Shown here: positions 1 through 10,363 of the stretch, in pieces
Numbering within the stretch: position 1 is the first letter of the stretch
Layout of the letters: each line of letters starts with the position of its first letter
From: Psychrobacter immobilis
Lineage (GTDB): Bacteria; Pseudomonadota; Gammaproteobacteria; Pseudomonadales; Moraxellaceae
Length of the DNA stretch: 64,000 bases
Direction: 5' to 3'
Assembly: GCF_904846175.1 (NCBI RefSeq)
Contig: NZ_CAJGZM010000006.1
Coordinates: forward strand, 62,001 to 126,000
Program-made: the position numbers and the translations under genes
The notes under the pieces: model-generated
The model's input: the letters and a program-made list of their open reading frames with translations, nothing else
The model's database searches: none
What the model was told of the DNA's origin: nothing

Positions 1-2
1 GT

Positions 3-1280
3 CTGATTCGCGAGCTGTGCCCTGAGATTTATCATAAAGATTATACTCAGCTTGATTTGGTCGAGATTCCGACGATTGAGCGCATTATTTGGATTGATGA
101 GCCAAACTCTGATGAAGAGTTTAATTATATGCAGAAGTTTTCGGCTTGGATGGCTGAAGGTGATGCCAACGATCCGCGTGTTGCAGAGCGCCAAGCCCAG
201 CTTAAAAATACCGATGCTATCAATGTACAGTTCACTAGTGGCACAACTGGTACGCCAAAAGGTGCCACTTTAAGCCATCGCAATATTCTTAATAACGGCT
301 ATTTTATTGGTGAGGCTATGAATCTCACCGAAGAAGATAGATTGTGTATTCCGGTACCGTTATATCATTGCTTCGGTATGGTTCTTGGTAATTTGGCGAT
401 TCTGACGCATGGCGGTTGTATCGTCTATCCAAACGATGGTTTTGAGCCATTATCAGTATTAAAAGCAGTCGAAGAAGAAAAATGTACCGGTCTACATGGC
501 GTTCCAACGATGTTTATCGCTGAGCTTGACCATCCTGAATTTAAAAACTTTGATTTATCGACATTACGTACTGGCATTATGGCTGGCTCTAGCTGTCCGA
601 TTGAGGTCATGCGCCGCGTCATCGATGAGATGCACATGAAGGAAGTGACCATTGCTTATGGAATGACTGAGACCAGTCCGGTGTCTTGCCAGACCAATGA
701 GCATACGCCACTTGAGATGCAGGTATCGACTGTAGGACTCGTGCAACCTGCGCTTGAAGTGAAAGTCATCGATACCGAAACAGGTGAGATTGTACCTTTA
801 GGGGAGACTGGCGAGCTGCTGACTCGCGGTTATTCGGTGATGAAAGGTTATTGGGGCAGTCGTTTTAAAACCCGCGAAGCCATTCAAGACGGCTGGATGC
901 ATACCGGTGATTTGGCAACCATGGACGAAGACGGCTATGTCAAAGTTGTTGGTCGTAGTAAAGATATGGTCATCCGTGGCGGTGAAAATATCTATCCAGT
1001 AGAAGTCGAAAATTATCTCTATCGCCATCCCAAAATCCGTGATGTACAAATCGTTGGCATCCCCGATAAGCGTTATGGCGAAGTATTGGCTGCTTGGATT
1101 ATTCCTAAAGAAGAGGGCTGCTTAACGGAAGAAGAAGTACGCCAATTCTGTAGTGAGCATATCGCCCATTATAAAGTGCCGACCTATTATCGCTTTGTGA
1201 CTGAGTACCCGATGACCATCACTGGCAAAATTCAGAAATATAAAATCATTGAACAGATGAAAGAAGAATTAGGCTTATAA
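3..1280 (+). CDS. Acyl-CoA synthetase (AMP-forming), 5' end missing
   Basis: Activates a carboxylic acid to its CoA thioester through an acyl-adenylate. The reading frame is open to the left edge, so the N-terminal part is missing; about 425 residues are visible, against roughly 550 for the family. The P-loop signature [10 protein letters not shown] lies near visible residue 80, followed by the YGMTETSP motif, the TGD/GR hinge motifs and the C-terminal lysine motif [12 protein letters not shown]. It sits 125 bp upstream of liuB on the same strand, so it may activate isovalerate or another short or branched acid feeding the pathway. The family call is firm; the substrate is inferred from neighbours only. 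Confidence 0.88.
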   Translation: MIRELCPEIYHKDYTQLDLVEIPTIERIIWIDEPNSDEEFNYMQKFSAWMAEGDANDPRVAERQAQLKNTDAINVQFTSGTTGTPKGATLSHRNILNNGYFIGEAMNLTEEDRLCIPVPLYHCFGMVLGNLAILTHGGCIVYPNDGFEPLSVLKAVEEEKCTGLHGVPTMFIAELDHPEFKNFDLSTLRTGIMAGSSCPIEVMRRVIDEMHMKEVTIAYGMTETSPVSCQTNEHTPLEMQVSTVGLVQPALEVKVIDTETGEIVPLGETGELLTRGYSVMKGYWGSRFKTREAIQDGWMHTGDLATMDEDGYVKVVGRSKDMVIRGGENIYPVEVENYLYRHPKIRDVQIVGIPDKRYGEVLAAWIIPKEEGCLTEEEVRQFCSEHIAHYKVPTYYRFVTEYPMTITGKIQKYKIIEQMKEELGL

Positions 1281-1304
1281 AAACTTGAGCTGTTTTATTT
1301 CTTA

Positions 1305-1331
1305 TTTTACTAATGACTTATATTAGTAAAG
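1305..1331 (+). promoter_or_regulatory. Perfect 9-bp inverted repeat ahead of liuB
   Basis: TTTACTAAT and ATTAGTAAA (1306-1314 and 1322-1330) form a perfect dyad with a 7-nt loop in the spacer between the acyl-CoA synthetase and liuB. There is no T-tract, so it is a poor terminator. It could be an operator or an RNA hairpin separating expression of the two genes. The dyad is seen directly; its function is inferred. Confidence 0.4.
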
Positions 1332-1405
1332 ACTAAAACAACAAGCAGTTAGAATAACTCTTATAAAAAATTACTCGCATTGACGCATTAAAGAAAAGGG
1401 ATATC

Positions 1406-3016
1406 ATGAGCGCTATCATAACCAGTAAATTGAGTCCAAACGCCGCTGAATTTCAGCAAAACAGTGCCGCTATGCAAGAGGTGGTCGACGACTTATATGT
1501 GCACTTGCGTAAAATTGTCCAAGGTGGTTCAGAACGTGCGCGCGCCAAGCATTTAGCCCGTGGCAAACTCTTGCCTCGCGAGCGTGTTGAGCGTTTGCTT
1601 GATGTCGGCACACCATTCTTAGAAGTGGCGCCGATGGCGGCGCATGATATGTATGGCGAAGATATTCCAGCGGCTGGCGTGATTGCTGGTATTGGTCGCA
1701 TTAACGGCACTGAGTGTATGATTGTTTGTAATGATGCCACCGTAAAAGGCGGTACTTATTACCCAATGACGGTCAAAAAACATCTACGTGCACAAGAAAT
1801 TGCGCAAGAAAATAACCTACCTTGTGTGTACTTGGTGGACTCGGGCGGCGCTAACTTACCCAACCAAGATGACGTATTTCCTGATAAAGAGCACTTTGGG
1901 CGTATCTTTTTTAATCAGGCCAATATGAGTGCCGCTGGTATTCCACAGATTGCCGTGGTCATGGGCAGCTGTACGGCTGGCGGTGCTTATGTGCCGGCGA
2001 TGAGCGACGAATCTATCATCGTTAAAGACCAAGGAACCATTTTTTTAGGTGGTCCGCCATTGGTAAAGGCGGCAACCGGCGAAGAAGTTACGGCTGAGGA
2101 CTTGGGTGGCGGCGATGTGCATACGCGTCTGTCAGGCGTGGTTGATCACTTAGCGCAAAACGATACCCATGCGTTATCGATTGCCCGTAATATCGTCAGT
2201 CATCTAAACCGTCCTGCGAAGCAAGTGCCGAATCAAATCAAACCACGTCCACCACGCTATGATGCCAAAGAGCTATATGGCGTCATTCCAACAGATAAGC
2301 GCAAGCCCTTTGATATCAAAGAAATCATCGCCCGTATCGTCGATGACAGTGCGTTTGATGAATTTAAAGCACGCTTTGGCACGACGCTGGTTTGTGGTTT
2401 CGCTCATATCGAAGGTATGCCAGTCGGTATTATCGCCAACAATGGCATCTTATTTAGTGAATCAGCGCAAAAAGGCACGCATTTTATTGAACTGTGCTGT
2501 AAGCGTAAAATCCCGTTGGTGTTCTTGCAGAATATCACCGGTTTTATGGTCGGGCGTAAATACGAAAATGAAGGTATCGCTCGTCACGGTGCCAAGATGG
2601 TCATGGCGGTAGCCAACGCCAAAGTACCAAAATTCACTGTCATTGTCGGCGGCTCATTCGGTGCTGGCAACTACGGCATGTGTGGACGTGCTTATAGCCC
2701 ACGCTTCTTATGGATGTGGCCCAATGCGCGTATCTCTGTGATGGGCGGTGAGCAAGCAGCCTCGGTATTAGCAACGGTCAAGCGTGACAACTTCGACCGC
2801 AAAGGTGAGGAATGGAGTAGCGAGGACGAAGCGGCATTTAAAGCCCCGATTCTCGATATGTATGAAAAGCAAGGTCATCCATATTATGCCACTGCCAGAC
2901 TGTGGGATGACGGCGTAATTGATCCTGCTGATACCCGTAATGTATTGGCATTAGGGCTGAGCGCTGCCTATAACGCACCGATTGAAGAGACAACTTTTGG
3001 TGTCTTTAGAATGTAG
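1406..3016 (+). CDS. liuB: Methylcrotonyl-CoA carboxylase beta subunit (carboxyltransferase)
   Basis: Transfers the carboxyl group from carboxybiotin to 3-methylcrotonyl-CoA, giving 3-methylglutaconyl-CoA in leucine degradation. The 536 residues match the full length of the acyl-CoA carboxyltransferase family. Both crotonase-like halves are present: [11 protein letters not shown] near residues 190-205 and the glycine-rich [14 protein letters not shown] followed by MGGEQAA near 415-450, the usual oxyanion and acyl-CoA regions. AAGGG precedes the ATG at good spacing. The alpha subunit is two genes downstream. Propionyl-CoA carboxylase beta is the main alternative, but the hydratase, lyase and isovaleryl-CoA dehydrogenase neighbours argue for methylcrotonyl-CoA. 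Confidence 0.93.
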   Translation: MSAIITSKLSPNAAEFQQNSAAMQEVVDDLYVHLRKIVQGGSERARAKHLARGKLLPRERVERLLDVGTPFLEVAPMAAHDMYGEDIPAAGVIAGIGRINGTECMIVCNDATVKGGTYYPMTVKKHLRAQEIAQENNLPCVYLVDSGGANLPNQDDVFPDKEHFGRIFFNQANMSAAGIPQIAVVMGSCTAGGAYVPAMSDESIIVKDQGTIFLGGPPLVKAATGEEVTAEDLGGGDVHTRLSGVVDHLAQNDTHALSIARNIVSHLNRPAKQVPNQIKPRPPRYDAKELYGVIPTDKRKPFDIKEIIARIVDDSAFDEFKARFGTTLVCGFAHIEGMPVGIIANNGILFSESAQKGTHFIELCCKRKIPLVFLQNITGFMVGRKYENEGIARHGAKMVMAVANAKVPKFTVIVGGSFGAGNYGMCGRAYSPRFLWMWPNARISVMGGEQAASVLATVKRDNFDRKGEEWSSEDEAAFKAPILDMYEKQGHPYYATARLWDDGVIDPADTRNVLALGLSAAYNAPIEETTFGVFRM

Positions 3017-3076
3017 CATTAAATGGAATATCGTCAGTCATTTAGCGCTCATAAATACATAAAAATAGAGAAGGTT

Positions 3077-3883
3077 ATGCAAAAAAATCTGAATAATTAT
3101 AAAAGCCTATTGGTTAACGTTGAGCAGCATAGCGCGACGGTAACTTTAAACCGTCCTGAGATACGTAACGCCTTTAACGATGAAATGATTGCCGAGCTGA
3201 CCGAGACTTTCACCACGCTTGGTGCAGATGATGATGTACGTGTTATCGTCTTAGCGGCTGCGGGTAAGGCATTTTGTGCTGGTGCGGATCTTAATTGGAT
3301 GCGTGCAATGGCAGATTATAGCTATGAAGAAAATTTAGCCGATGCTGATAAACTCGCGCAAATGCTCAAGACCGTTTATGAGTGCCCTAAGCCAACGGTT
3401 GCCGCTATCCAAGGTGACGTCTATGCAGGCGGCATGGGCTTGGTAGCCGTTTGTGATGTGGCCATTGCGGTTAAAATCGCCAACTTCTGCCTCAGTGAAG
3501 TGCGTTTAGGATTGGCGCCAGCGACCATCAGCCCTTATGTCATACGCGCATTAGGTGCTAGAGCCTCGCAGCGTTATTTCTTAAGCGCGGAAGTATTCGA
3601 TGCTAAAAAGGCGCGTCAATTAGGTTTTATTCATGAGCGTGTCAGTGAGGAATCACTTGATGAGGCAGTTGCTCTATTCTGCGCTACAGTGGTCAAAAAC
3701 AGCCCAGATGCGGTCAAGACCTGCAAACGTTTATTGCATGAAGTCGCGGTCGCACCGATTACCGATGAGCTAATTGCTGACACCGTCAAAGGTATCGCTG
3801 ATATTCGTTCATCACAGCAAGGCAAAGAAGGTGTGCAAGCATTTTTACAGAAGCGCAAGCCTGATTGGCTGACAGCAGATTAA
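3077..3883 (+). CDS. liuC: Methylglutaconyl-CoA hydratase (crotonase family)
   Basis: Hydrates 3-methylglutaconyl-CoA to HMG-CoA. I chose the ATG at 3077 (268 aa) because GAGAAGG lies just upstream; the in-frame ATG at 3023 has no ribosome binding site and adds 18 residues not typical of the family. Crotonase features are FCAGADLNWM near residues 66-75 (first oxyanion-hole strand) and YAGGMGLVAVCDV near 115-127 (second). It lies 60 bp after liuB and 144 bp before liuD. The crotonase family is certain; the specific reaction follows from the operon. Confidence 0.9.
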   Translation: MQKNLNNYKSLLVNVEQHSATVTLNRPEIRNAFNDEMIAELTETFTTLGADDDVRVIVLAAAGKAFCAGADLNWMRAMADYSYEENLADADKLAQMLKTVYECPKPTVAAIQGDVYAGGMGLVAVCDVAIAVKIANFCLSEVRLGLAPATISPYVIRALGARASQRYFLSAEVFDAKKARQLGFIHERVSEESLDEAVALFCATVVKNSPDAVKTCKRLLHEVAVAPITDELIADTVKGIADIRSSQQGKEGVQAFLQKRKPDWLTAD

Positions 3884-4027
3884 TAGTAGAAGAGACTTTC
3901 GGCAAATTGACGATAAATTAAAAATAAATACTATTTAATTTAAACCAGTCGTATGTGAATATCAGCATATATTTTTATTATTTATCAATGTAAAAAACGA
4001 TAAAAATGACAAGACATAGGGATAGTT

Positions 4028-6130
4028 ATGTTTTCTAAAATTCTAATCGCCAACCGTGGTGAAATTGCCTGCCGAGTTGCCGCGACTGCCAAGCGTTTGG
4101 GCGTAAGTACCGTTGCTGTTTATTCTGATGCTGACCGTGAGGCTAAGCATGTTGCTGTCTGTGATGAGGCTGTTTATTTGGGTGGTTCGGCTCCTAAAGA
4201 TAGCTACCTCAAGGGCGATGCCATCATTGCGATTGCCAAAGCAACTGGCGCACAAGCGATTCACCCAGGTTATGGTTTTTTAAGTGAAAATGCGGATTTT
4301 GCGCAAGCTTGCCAAGATGCTGGTTTGGTATTTATCGGTCCATCGGCTGACGCTATTCGCGCCATGGGCGGAAAATCCGAGTCTAAGCGCCTGATGGAAG
4401 CGGCTGGCGTGCCACTGATACCCGGCTATCACGGTGAAAATCAAGAAGCAGAATTCTTACAGCAGCAAGCAGACAGTATCGGCTATCCGGTATTGATTAA
4501 AGCCAGTGCTGGCGGTGGTGGTAAAGGCATGCGTATCGTTGAACAGAGCAGCGATTTTATTGACCTACTAGACTCATGTCGCCGCGAAGCGATTACCAGT
4601 TTTGGTAATGATCAAGTACTGATTGAAAAGTATGCCCTAAAACCACGTCATATTGAAATCCAAGTATTTGGTGATACCCATGGTAATTATGTGCATCTGT
4701 TTGAGCGAGATTGCTCGGTACAGCGTCGCCATCAAAAAGTATTAGAAGAAGCGCCAGCACCGGGTGTTGACGCGGCGATGCGTGAAGCAATGGGCACCGC
4801 TGCCATTGAAGCCGCGCGTGCGGTCAATTATTTTGGTGCAGGCACGGTCGAGTTTATCGTTGAGCAACGCGCGGGCTTGATGCACTTTTATTTTATGGAG
4901 ATGAATACCCGCCTGCAAGTTGAGCATCCGGTTAGTGAAGCCATCTCTGGGGTAGATTTGGTTGAATGGCAGCTACTAGTAGCGGCAGGTTTGCCTTTGC
5001 CGAAAAAACAAGAGGAGCTAGCGATTAACGGTCATGCGATTGAAGCACGTATCTGTGCTGAAAACCCTGACAATGAATTTCTGCCAGCGACGGGTACTTT
5101 ATTCACTTATCAAAAACCTGAACACAGCACCTTCAATGTTGCAGATGTGCGTATCGACGATGGCGTACGCGAAGGTGATGTGATTAGTCCGTTCTATGAT
5201 TCTATGATTGCAAAGCTCATCGTTCATGCGCCCACACGCGAGCAAGCATTGGCCAAACTTGACCGTGCACTCGCGCAAACACGCATCGTCGGTCTGCCAA
5301 ATAACGTCGCGTTTTTGCGTTATATCATAAATACAGAATCATTTAGCCAAGCAAATCTTGATACGGCATTGATTGAACGTGAGCATGACGAGCTCTTTAA
5401 TCAGCATCCGCTTGAATTATCAGCGCTTGTCGTTACTGCTATTACTCAGCAGCTTGCCAGTGAAGCGACGACGCAAGGGTCAGATCCGTTTAGCAAACCA
5501 ACCGGTTTCCGTGCTTATAGCGACTACACAAGATCGTTTGGCTTGGTTTATGCTGAGCAATCTTACACTGCTCGTATTAGTCATTGGCACAATGCAAATT
5601 GTTCTGACGGCAAAAAAGGTGCTGAAAATCTGAGTAGCTTTACGCTGGTCATTGAAAAAGAAATCGCTCACACTCAAGAGAATAGCAATGCTAATGTAGC
5701 CGCCCAAACAGAAAGAGTTTATGAAGGGCAAGTTAGTTATGTCAGTAGTGACGCACACAATCATACGTTATGGTTAGATGAGGCACGTATTAGCGCCCAA
5801 AGCTGGGTACATAATGAGACCGTCTATGTGTTTACCGATAGCGGTCGTGACGAAATTACGCTGATTGATATCATGGCGCACGTCGGCGAAGAGAGTGCGG
5901 CGGTTGGTAGTTTAAAATCACCAATGCCAGGTCAGGTCGTTGCCTTTAAAGTCGCTGTTGGCGATAGCGTGAAAAAAGGCGAGCCACTTGCGGTTATCGA
6001 AGCAATGAAAATTGAACATACCATTACCGCCCCGACCGATGGTGTGGTGGCAGAATTGTTATTTGGCGCTGGTGACTTGGTTGCCGATGGCGATGAGCTA
6101 TTGCGTATTGACAGTGCAGATAATAAGTAA
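4028..6130 (+). CDS. liuD: Methylcrotonyl-CoA carboxylase alpha subunit (biotin carboxylase plus biotin carrier)
   Basis: Carboxylates its own biotin with ATP and bicarbonate and hands the carboxyl to LiuB. Domain order in 700 residues: biotin carboxylase N-terminal domain from residue 1 (FSKILIANRGEIACR), ATP-grasp with the glycine loop KASAGGGGKGMR near 160-170 and EMNTRLQVEHPV near 295-306, biotin carboxylase C-terminal domain, a less conserved MCC-type linker, then the carrier domain with the biotinylated lysine K661 in EAMKIEH. It is slightly longer than usual because the linker (about residues 480-600) holds polar stretches. It needs biotinylation, and birA is 3 kb away. Confidence 0.94.
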   Translation: MFSKILIANRGEIACRVAATAKRLGVSTVAVYSDADREAKHVAVCDEAVYLGGSAPKDSYLKGDAIIAIAKATGAQAIHPGYGFLSENADFAQACQDAGLVFIGPSADAIRAMGGKSESKRLMEAAGVPLIPGYHGENQEAEFLQQQADSIGYPVLIKASAGGGGKGMRIVEQSSDFIDLLDSCRREAITSFGNDQVLIEKYALKPRHIEIQVFGDTHGNYVHLFERDCSVQRRHQKVLEEAPAPGVDAAMREAMGTAAIEAARAVNYFGAGTVEFIVEQRAGLMHFYFMEMNTRLQVEHPVSEAISGVDLVEWQLLVAAGLPLPKKQEELAINGHAIEARICAENPDNEFLPATGTLFTYQKPEHSTFNVADVRIDDGVREGDVISPFYDSMIAKLIVHAPTREQALAKLDRALAQTRIVGLPNNVAFLRYIINTESFSQANLDTALIEREHDELFNQHPLELSALVVTAITQQLASEATTQGSDPFSKPTGFRAYSDYTRSFGLVYAEQSYTARISHWHNANCSDGKKGAENLSSFTLVIEKEIAHTQENSNANVAAQTERVYEGQVSYVSSDAHNHTLWLDEARISAQSWVHNETVYVFTDSGRDEITLIDIMAHVGEESAAVGSLKSPMPGQVVAFKVAVGDSVKKGEPLAVIEAMKIEHTITAPTDGVVAELLFGAGDLVADGDELLRIDSADNK

Positions 6131-6144
6131 AAAGGATGATAAGC

Positions 6145-7065
6145 ATGAAGCACTCGTACCCAGAACACGTCACCATCGTCGATGTCAGTCCACGTGATGG
6201 CTTGCAAAATGAAGCCATGACGGTACCAACGGCGGTTAAGCAAAGGCTTATCGATGATTTAATCGCAGCAGGTGTCAAAAAGCTTGAGGCGACTAGCTTT
6301 GTTTCACCCAAATGGGTGCCACAAATGGGTGATAATCGCGCGCTGCTAGAAGCATTGGCGCCCACACGCCATGCGGACGTTTGCTATTCGGTATTAGTGC
6401 CCAATATGCGCGGTTTTGAAAATGCCATCATGCATCGTCCTGATGAAATCGTTATTTTTGGCTCAGCCAGTGAAACTTTTAGCCAAAAAAATATCAACTG
6501 CAGTATTGATGAAAGCATTGAGCGCTTTGCGCCCGTTGCTGCTGCTGCAAAAGCACAAGGTATCAAAGTGCGAGGCGTTATCTCTTGCACGGTCGGTTGC
6601 CCCTATGAAGGCGAGATTAACCCAAGCCAAGTGGCTTATGTCACCAAGCGTTTGGTTGAGATAGGCTCAGAGCAGATTGGTATTGCCGATACCATTGGCG
6701 TAGGTACGCCGCTCAAGGTACAGCGCGCGTTGCAAGCCGCACTGGAGTACGCCGATATCAGCATGTTATCAGGACATTTTCATGATACTTACGGTCAAGC
6801 AGTCAGTAATACTTTAGCCGCCTTACAAATGGGTGTCAGTGAATTTGATACCTCAGTGGCGGGGCTTGGTGGTTGTCCATACGCCAAAGGTGCAACGGGT
6901 AATGTCGCCACCGAAGACGTCGTCTATATGCTGCATGGTATGGGCATCAGCACAGGCATTGATTTAGATAAGCTGGTCATAGCTGGCGAGCGTATTAGTG
7001 AGTTTCTAGGTCGTCGCAATGGTTCAAGCGTGGCTCGTGCGTTAATTAATAAGCGTCAGGCTTAA
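6145..7065 (+). CDS. liuE: Hydroxymethylglutaryl-CoA lyase
   Basis: Cleaves HMG-CoA to acetoacetate and acetyl-CoA, the last step of leucine breakdown. DVSPRDGLQNE at residues 13-23 carries the catalytic Arg17/Asp18, and the family signature GLGGCPYAKGATGN (with the active-site Cys) lies near residues 239-252. Length is 306 aa. Two in-frame ATGs exist at 6136 and 6145; AAAGGA at 6131-6136 is correctly spaced only for 6145. The gene begins 14 bp after liuD stops, so tight co-expression is likely. Confidence in family and reaction is high. Confidence 0.93.
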   Translation: MKHSYPEHVTIVDVSPRDGLQNEAMTVPTAVKQRLIDDLIAAGVKKLEATSFVSPKWVPQMGDNRALLEALAPTRHADVCYSVLVPNMRGFENAIMHRPDEIVIFGSASETFSQKNINCSIDESIERFAPVAAAAKAQGIKVRGVISCTVGCPYEGEINPSQVAYVTKRLVEIGSEQIGIADTIGVGTPLKVQRALQAALEYADISMLSGHFHDTYGQAVSNTLAALQMGVSEFDTSVAGLGGCPYAKGATGNVATEDVVYMLHGMGISTGIDLDKLVIAGERISEFLGRRNGSSVARALINKRQA

Positions 7066-7145
7066 CGAATTGCATTAAAAACACAGTGGCTTTAAAAAAC
7101 AAATTAAAATTCAAGATTTAAAACATCAAAATACAAGGAATGGTT

Positions 7146-8333
7146 ATGAGTTTACCTGGATTGAATTTTCAGCTTGGCGAAGATATCGACGCCTTACGTG
7201 ATATGGTGCAGCAGTTTGCTGCCAAAGAAATCGCTCCGCGTGCGGCCGAGATTGACAGTAGCGATGAGTTCCCAATGGATTTGTGGCAAAAGATGGGCGA
7301 CATTGGTCTACATGGCATCACCGTTCCTGAAGAATACGGCGGATCTGATATGGGTTACGTCGCCCATATGGTCGCGATGGAAGAGATTAGCCGCGCCTCT
7401 GCCTCTGTAGCGCTGAGCTATGGAGCGCATTCAAATCTGTGTATCAACCAAATTAAACGTAACGGCAGTGAAGCTCAAAAACAAAAATATCTGCCAAAAC
7501 TTATCAGCGGTGAGTTTATCGGTGCACTCGCCATGAGTGAAACTGGCGCTGGCTCTGATGTGGTCAGTATGAAGCTGAAAGCCGAAGAGAAAGACGGTCA
7601 TTATGTGCTAAATGGTAGCAAAATGTGGATTACCAATGGTCCTGATGCTGACATAATGGTTGTATATGCTAAGACCAATCCAGAGCTAGGCGGCAAAGGC
7701 ATGACCGCTTTTATCGTTGAAAAAGGCATGGCAGGCTTTGGCACGGCGCAAAAGCTCGACAAACTTGGCATGCGCGGTAGTCATACTGGTGAGATGACCT
7801 TTAACAATGTTGAAGTACCCAAAGAAAATATCTTGGGCAGCCTAAATGAAGGCGTTAAGGTACTGATGAGTGGTCTCGACTATGAGCGTGCGGTATTAGC
7901 AGCTGGTCCTATCGGTATCATGCAAGCAGTGATGGATAATGTCGTGCCTTATATCCACGACCGTAAGCAGTTTGGTCAAGCGATTGGTGAATTCCAGCTT
8001 ATCCAAGGTAAAGTTGCCGATATGTATACCATCTTGCAAGCAGGGCGCAGCTTCTTATATACCGTTGGTAAAAATCTCGATATGTTAGATAAACGTGGCG
8101 CAGGTCATAGTAGAGAAGTGCGTAAAGATTGTGCCAGTGTGATTTTATGGTGTGCTGAAAAAGCCACTTGGATGGCAGGCGAGGGCATTCAAATCTTTGG
8201 TGGTAATGGCTATACCAATGAGTATCCGCTTGGTCGCTACTGGCGTGATGCCAAGCTGTATGAAATCGGCGCAGGTACCAGTGAAATTCGCCGTATGCTG
8301 GTCGGTCGTGAGTTGTTTAACGAGACGAAATAG
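7146..8333 (+). CDS. liuA: Isovaleryl-CoA dehydrogenase
   Basis: FAD enzyme that oxidises isovaleryl-CoA to 3-methylcrotonyl-CoA, passing electrons to ETF. The 395-residue protein has the acyl-CoA dehydrogenase motifs [11 protein letters not shown] and [11 protein letters not shown]. The diagnostic catalytic glutamate is E247 in [13 protein letters not shown], the position used by isovaleryl-CoA dehydrogenases, while the position used by medium-chain enzymes is glycine/alanine ([12 protein letters not shown]). The ATG at 7146 is preferred over 7140 because AAGGA abuts the first and is well spaced for the second. It is the last gene of the operon here, whereas in many liu operons it is first. 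Confidence 0.94.
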   Translation: MSLPGLNFQLGEDIDALRDMVQQFAAKEIAPRAAEIDSSDEFPMDLWQKMGDIGLHGITVPEEYGGSDMGYVAHMVAMEEISRASASVALSYGAHSNLCINQIKRNGSEAQKQKYLPKLISGEFIGALAMSETGAGSDVVSMKLKAEEKDGHYVLNGSKMWITNGPDADIMVVYAKTNPELGGKGMTAFIVEKGMAGFGTAQKLDKLGMRGSHTGEMTFNNVEVPKENILGSLNEGVKVLMSGLDYERAVLAAGPIGIMQAVMDNVVPYIHDRKQFGQAIGEFQLIQGKVADMYTILQAGRSFLYTVGKNLDMLDKRGAGHSREVRKDCASVILWCAEKATWMAGEGIQIFGGNGYTNEYPLGRYWRDAKLYEIGAGTSEIRRMLVGRELFNETK

Positions 8334-8374
8334 AAAATGTTTAGGTAAAAGCATTTAGGTATTAGTTATAACAA

Positions 8375-8408
8375 AAAAGCAGTACGTTTTAAGCGTACTG
8401 CTTTTTTT
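8375..8408. terminator. Bidirectional intrinsic terminator between liuA and coaX
   Basis: GCAGTACG (8379-8386) pairs with CGTACTGC (8394-8401) over a 7-nt loop, flanked by A6 on the left and T7 on the right. It can therefore end transcription of the liu operon on the plus strand and of birA-coaX on the minus strand. Confidence 0.88.
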
Positions 8409-8436
8409 AGTTCTGCTTTATAAAGACTTTCAGTAA

Positions 8437-9165
8437 TTATGCCTGTTTACTATGGTCAAAATAGCGTGCCAGACCATTTAATAATAAATCATCACGAATA
8501 CGCACTGGGCGATTAACATGTTGGGCGATAATGGCTGCATCGCCACCGGTCATAATGACTTCAAAGTTGGGATAGCGATGGCTAATCTCGTTTATCGCGC
8601 CAACGATAGATAGTAATATGCCGCGATGTACCGCATCTTGCGTGGTAATTCCCTGACTGACACTATCAAAAGTACCGTTAGAGATGGTGATTTGCTTGGT
8701 GCCAGAGAATAGCGACTCACGCTGCAGGTAGATGCTAGGGAAAATGTAACCACCTAAATGCTCAGCATGGTCAATCAAGTCAATAGTCACCGCTGTACCG
8801 CAGCCAATCACACATTGACGTTTGGTTTTATCCACCGCGCCCAGCATTTGCAGCCAACGATCACAGCCGAGCTGCTCATCATTATAAGCGCTTTTCATCA
8901 GCGGATAATTGGCATCGACATGGACAAATTCAAATGGGATATTAAGGCGACTTAAAGTTTCTGATACTTTAGCATTGAGATCATCGCCTAGCACTGATGA
9001 GATACCAATAAAGTCAGGCGCATAACGCTCAAAGCGATCGGTCAAACCCATAAGTAATTCAGCCGGCGCTTGCAAATGTTGCTTGGCATCATGTGCGACT
9101 ATCTGTCCGATATCGTCGGTCAGCCAGTATTTGAGACGGGTGTTTCCCAGATCTAACCAGAGCAT
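8437..9165 (-). CDS. coaX: Type III pantothenate kinase
   Basis: Phosphorylates pantothenate in the first committed step of CoA synthesis. The 242-residue protein starts with the ASKHA phosphate loop LWLDLGNTRLKYWL (residues 2-15) and carries GCDRWLQMLGA and GCGTAVTIDL, the usual type III motifs. AAGGGA precedes the ATG. It follows birA by 38 bp on the same strand, an arrangement common in gammaproteobacteria, so the two are probably cotranscribed. CoaD, a later enzyme of the pathway, is encoded at 30403. Confidence 0.92.
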   Translation of the reverse strand: MLWLDLGNTRLKYWLTDDIGQIVAHDAKQHLQAPAELLMGLTDRFERYAPDFIGISSVLGDDLNAKVSETLSRLNIPFEFVHVDANYPLMKSAYNDEQLGCDRWLQMLGAVDKTKRQCVIGCGTAVTIDLIDHAEHLGGYIFPSIYLQRESLFSGTKQITISNGTFDSVSQGITTQDAVHRGILLSIVGAINEISHRYPNFEVIMTGGDAAIIAQHVNRPVRIRDDLLLNGLARYFDHSKQA

Positions 9166-9203
9166 AAAAAATCCCTTTATATAGTGCCCGTTGGGTCTTT
9201 AAT

Positions 9204-10166
9204 TTAAGCCTTATTAATAACGTCAATGCGTCCGGTAAAAAGCGCAGAAATCTTACCGTTATCTTGACGTAATTGCAAACATCCGTTTGTATCAATACTG
9301 CAGGCGTCTCCGGTGACCACATGCGCTTTATCATCATGGTCTTGAGTGACCTGTAATCGCAGACCTGCTAGTGCGTCCATCGTTGCAAACTCTTGCAAAA
9401 AGCTGTCCAAATAATAGCTATGTCCGGTCGGCTTCTCTATATCAAAGTGCTCAAAGCGCGTCATCGCTGCCAGTAATGCCTCACTAATTTGCTGATAAAG
9501 CGTTTGTAAGGTCGGTAGGCTATTAGTATTATCTGATTCCAGCATACCGTAAATATCTTGTAAGCTGATCGCTTGATAACTCATGCCTTCGCAAGTTTCT
9601 GCCGTCAGCTTTGGAGTGGCTTGTACATTGAGTCCAACCCCCATCACTACGCCGACCAACTTTCCTGCTTGCAATACAGGTTCTATCAAAATGCCAGCCA
9701 GTTTATGAAAGGGAGATGGCAGCGCTTCCTGTTCTGATGTAGCTTGTTCAAAATCAGTTTGATGTTGATATGAATAAAAGCCTAAATCATTTGCCCACTT
9801 TACGCCGATGGGTGTCAATCCTTGCGCATGTAACTGCTCATTCAGCGTTTGGATAATGGGCATTTTTGCCAGTTCAACGCCAATTATTAACGACAATAAA
9901 CCACTAATTGGCATATGTATCGGATGATATAAAGACAGATAGACATTACCGCGCGGTGATTGCCATGAGCGCCCATGTTGTCCACGCCCTGCACTTTGGG
10001 TTTCAGCGGTTAGCAGATACATGGCTGCGGCATTTAGCGAGCCATTTTGTACCGCTGCAATCAGCTCGCTATTGGTAGAAGCGCTGCTAGTGACGTGACG
10101 ATGGGTAAGCTCAGATAAATGGACAGATGGATTGGTTGGTGACGGCATAGATATAGGTAACGGCAT
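9204..10166 (-). CDS. birA: Biotin--[acetyl-CoA-carboxylase] ligase without DNA-binding domain
   Basis: Joins biotin to carrier lysines of carboxylases such as LiuD. GRGQHGR at residues 60-66 is the biotinyl-AMP loop, KWANDL at 123-128 and KLAGILIE near 155-162 complete the active site, and a C-terminal SH3-like domain follows. No helix-turn-helix precedes the catalytic domain, so this is a monofunctional ligase, not a biotin repressor. About 20-25 polar residues (roughly 129-153) are inserted between KWANDL and KLAGIL, where other ligases have a short turn. Start choice between 10166 and 10148 is uncertain; neither has a clear ribosome binding site. Confidence 0.9.
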   Translation of the reverse strand: MPLPISMPSPTNPSVHLSELTHRHVTSSASTNSELIAAVQNGSLNAAAMYLLTAETQSAGRGQHGRSWQSPRGNVYLSLYHPIHMPISGLLSLIIGVELAKMPIIQTLNEQLHAQGLTPIGVKWANDLGFYSYQHQTDFEQATSEQEALPSPFHKLAGILIEPVLQAGKLVGVVMGVGLNVQATPKLTAETCEGMSYQAISLQDIYGMLESDNTNSLPTLQTLYQQISEALLAAMTRFEHFDIEKPTGHSYYLDSFLQEFATMDALAGLRLQVTQDHDDKAHVVTGDACSIDTNGCLQLRQDNGKISALFTGRIDVINKA

Positions 10167-10220
10167 AAATTTAGTCGCTTTGGTTCATATAAGGTTTAAT
10201 CTAGTCTTTAAGATAGCTTT

Positions 10221-10229
10221 TGATATACT
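10221..10229 (+). promoter_or_regulatory. Candidate extended -10 promoter for the TauE/SafE gene
   Basis: TGATATACT fits an extended -10 (TGnTATACT) in the 197-bp divergent spacer between birA and the permease gene. No good -35 is visible. The start codon lies 135 bp downstream. Confidence 0.35.
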
Positions 10230-10363
10230 AACGCGATTGTCATGATTAGACAGTATCAAATAAACAGCATAAAGGTCGGATTATAATTTAGCAAATGCGA
10301 TATACAAGTGATTATAAAACTAAATAATTTTTATAAAAATAAATGCGATAAAAGGCTGATTGG

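Noticed and set aside
3023..3076. N-terminal extension of LiuC from ATG 3023
   Set aside because: No ribosome binding site there, whereas GAGAAGG fits the ATG at 3077 and the usual family length.
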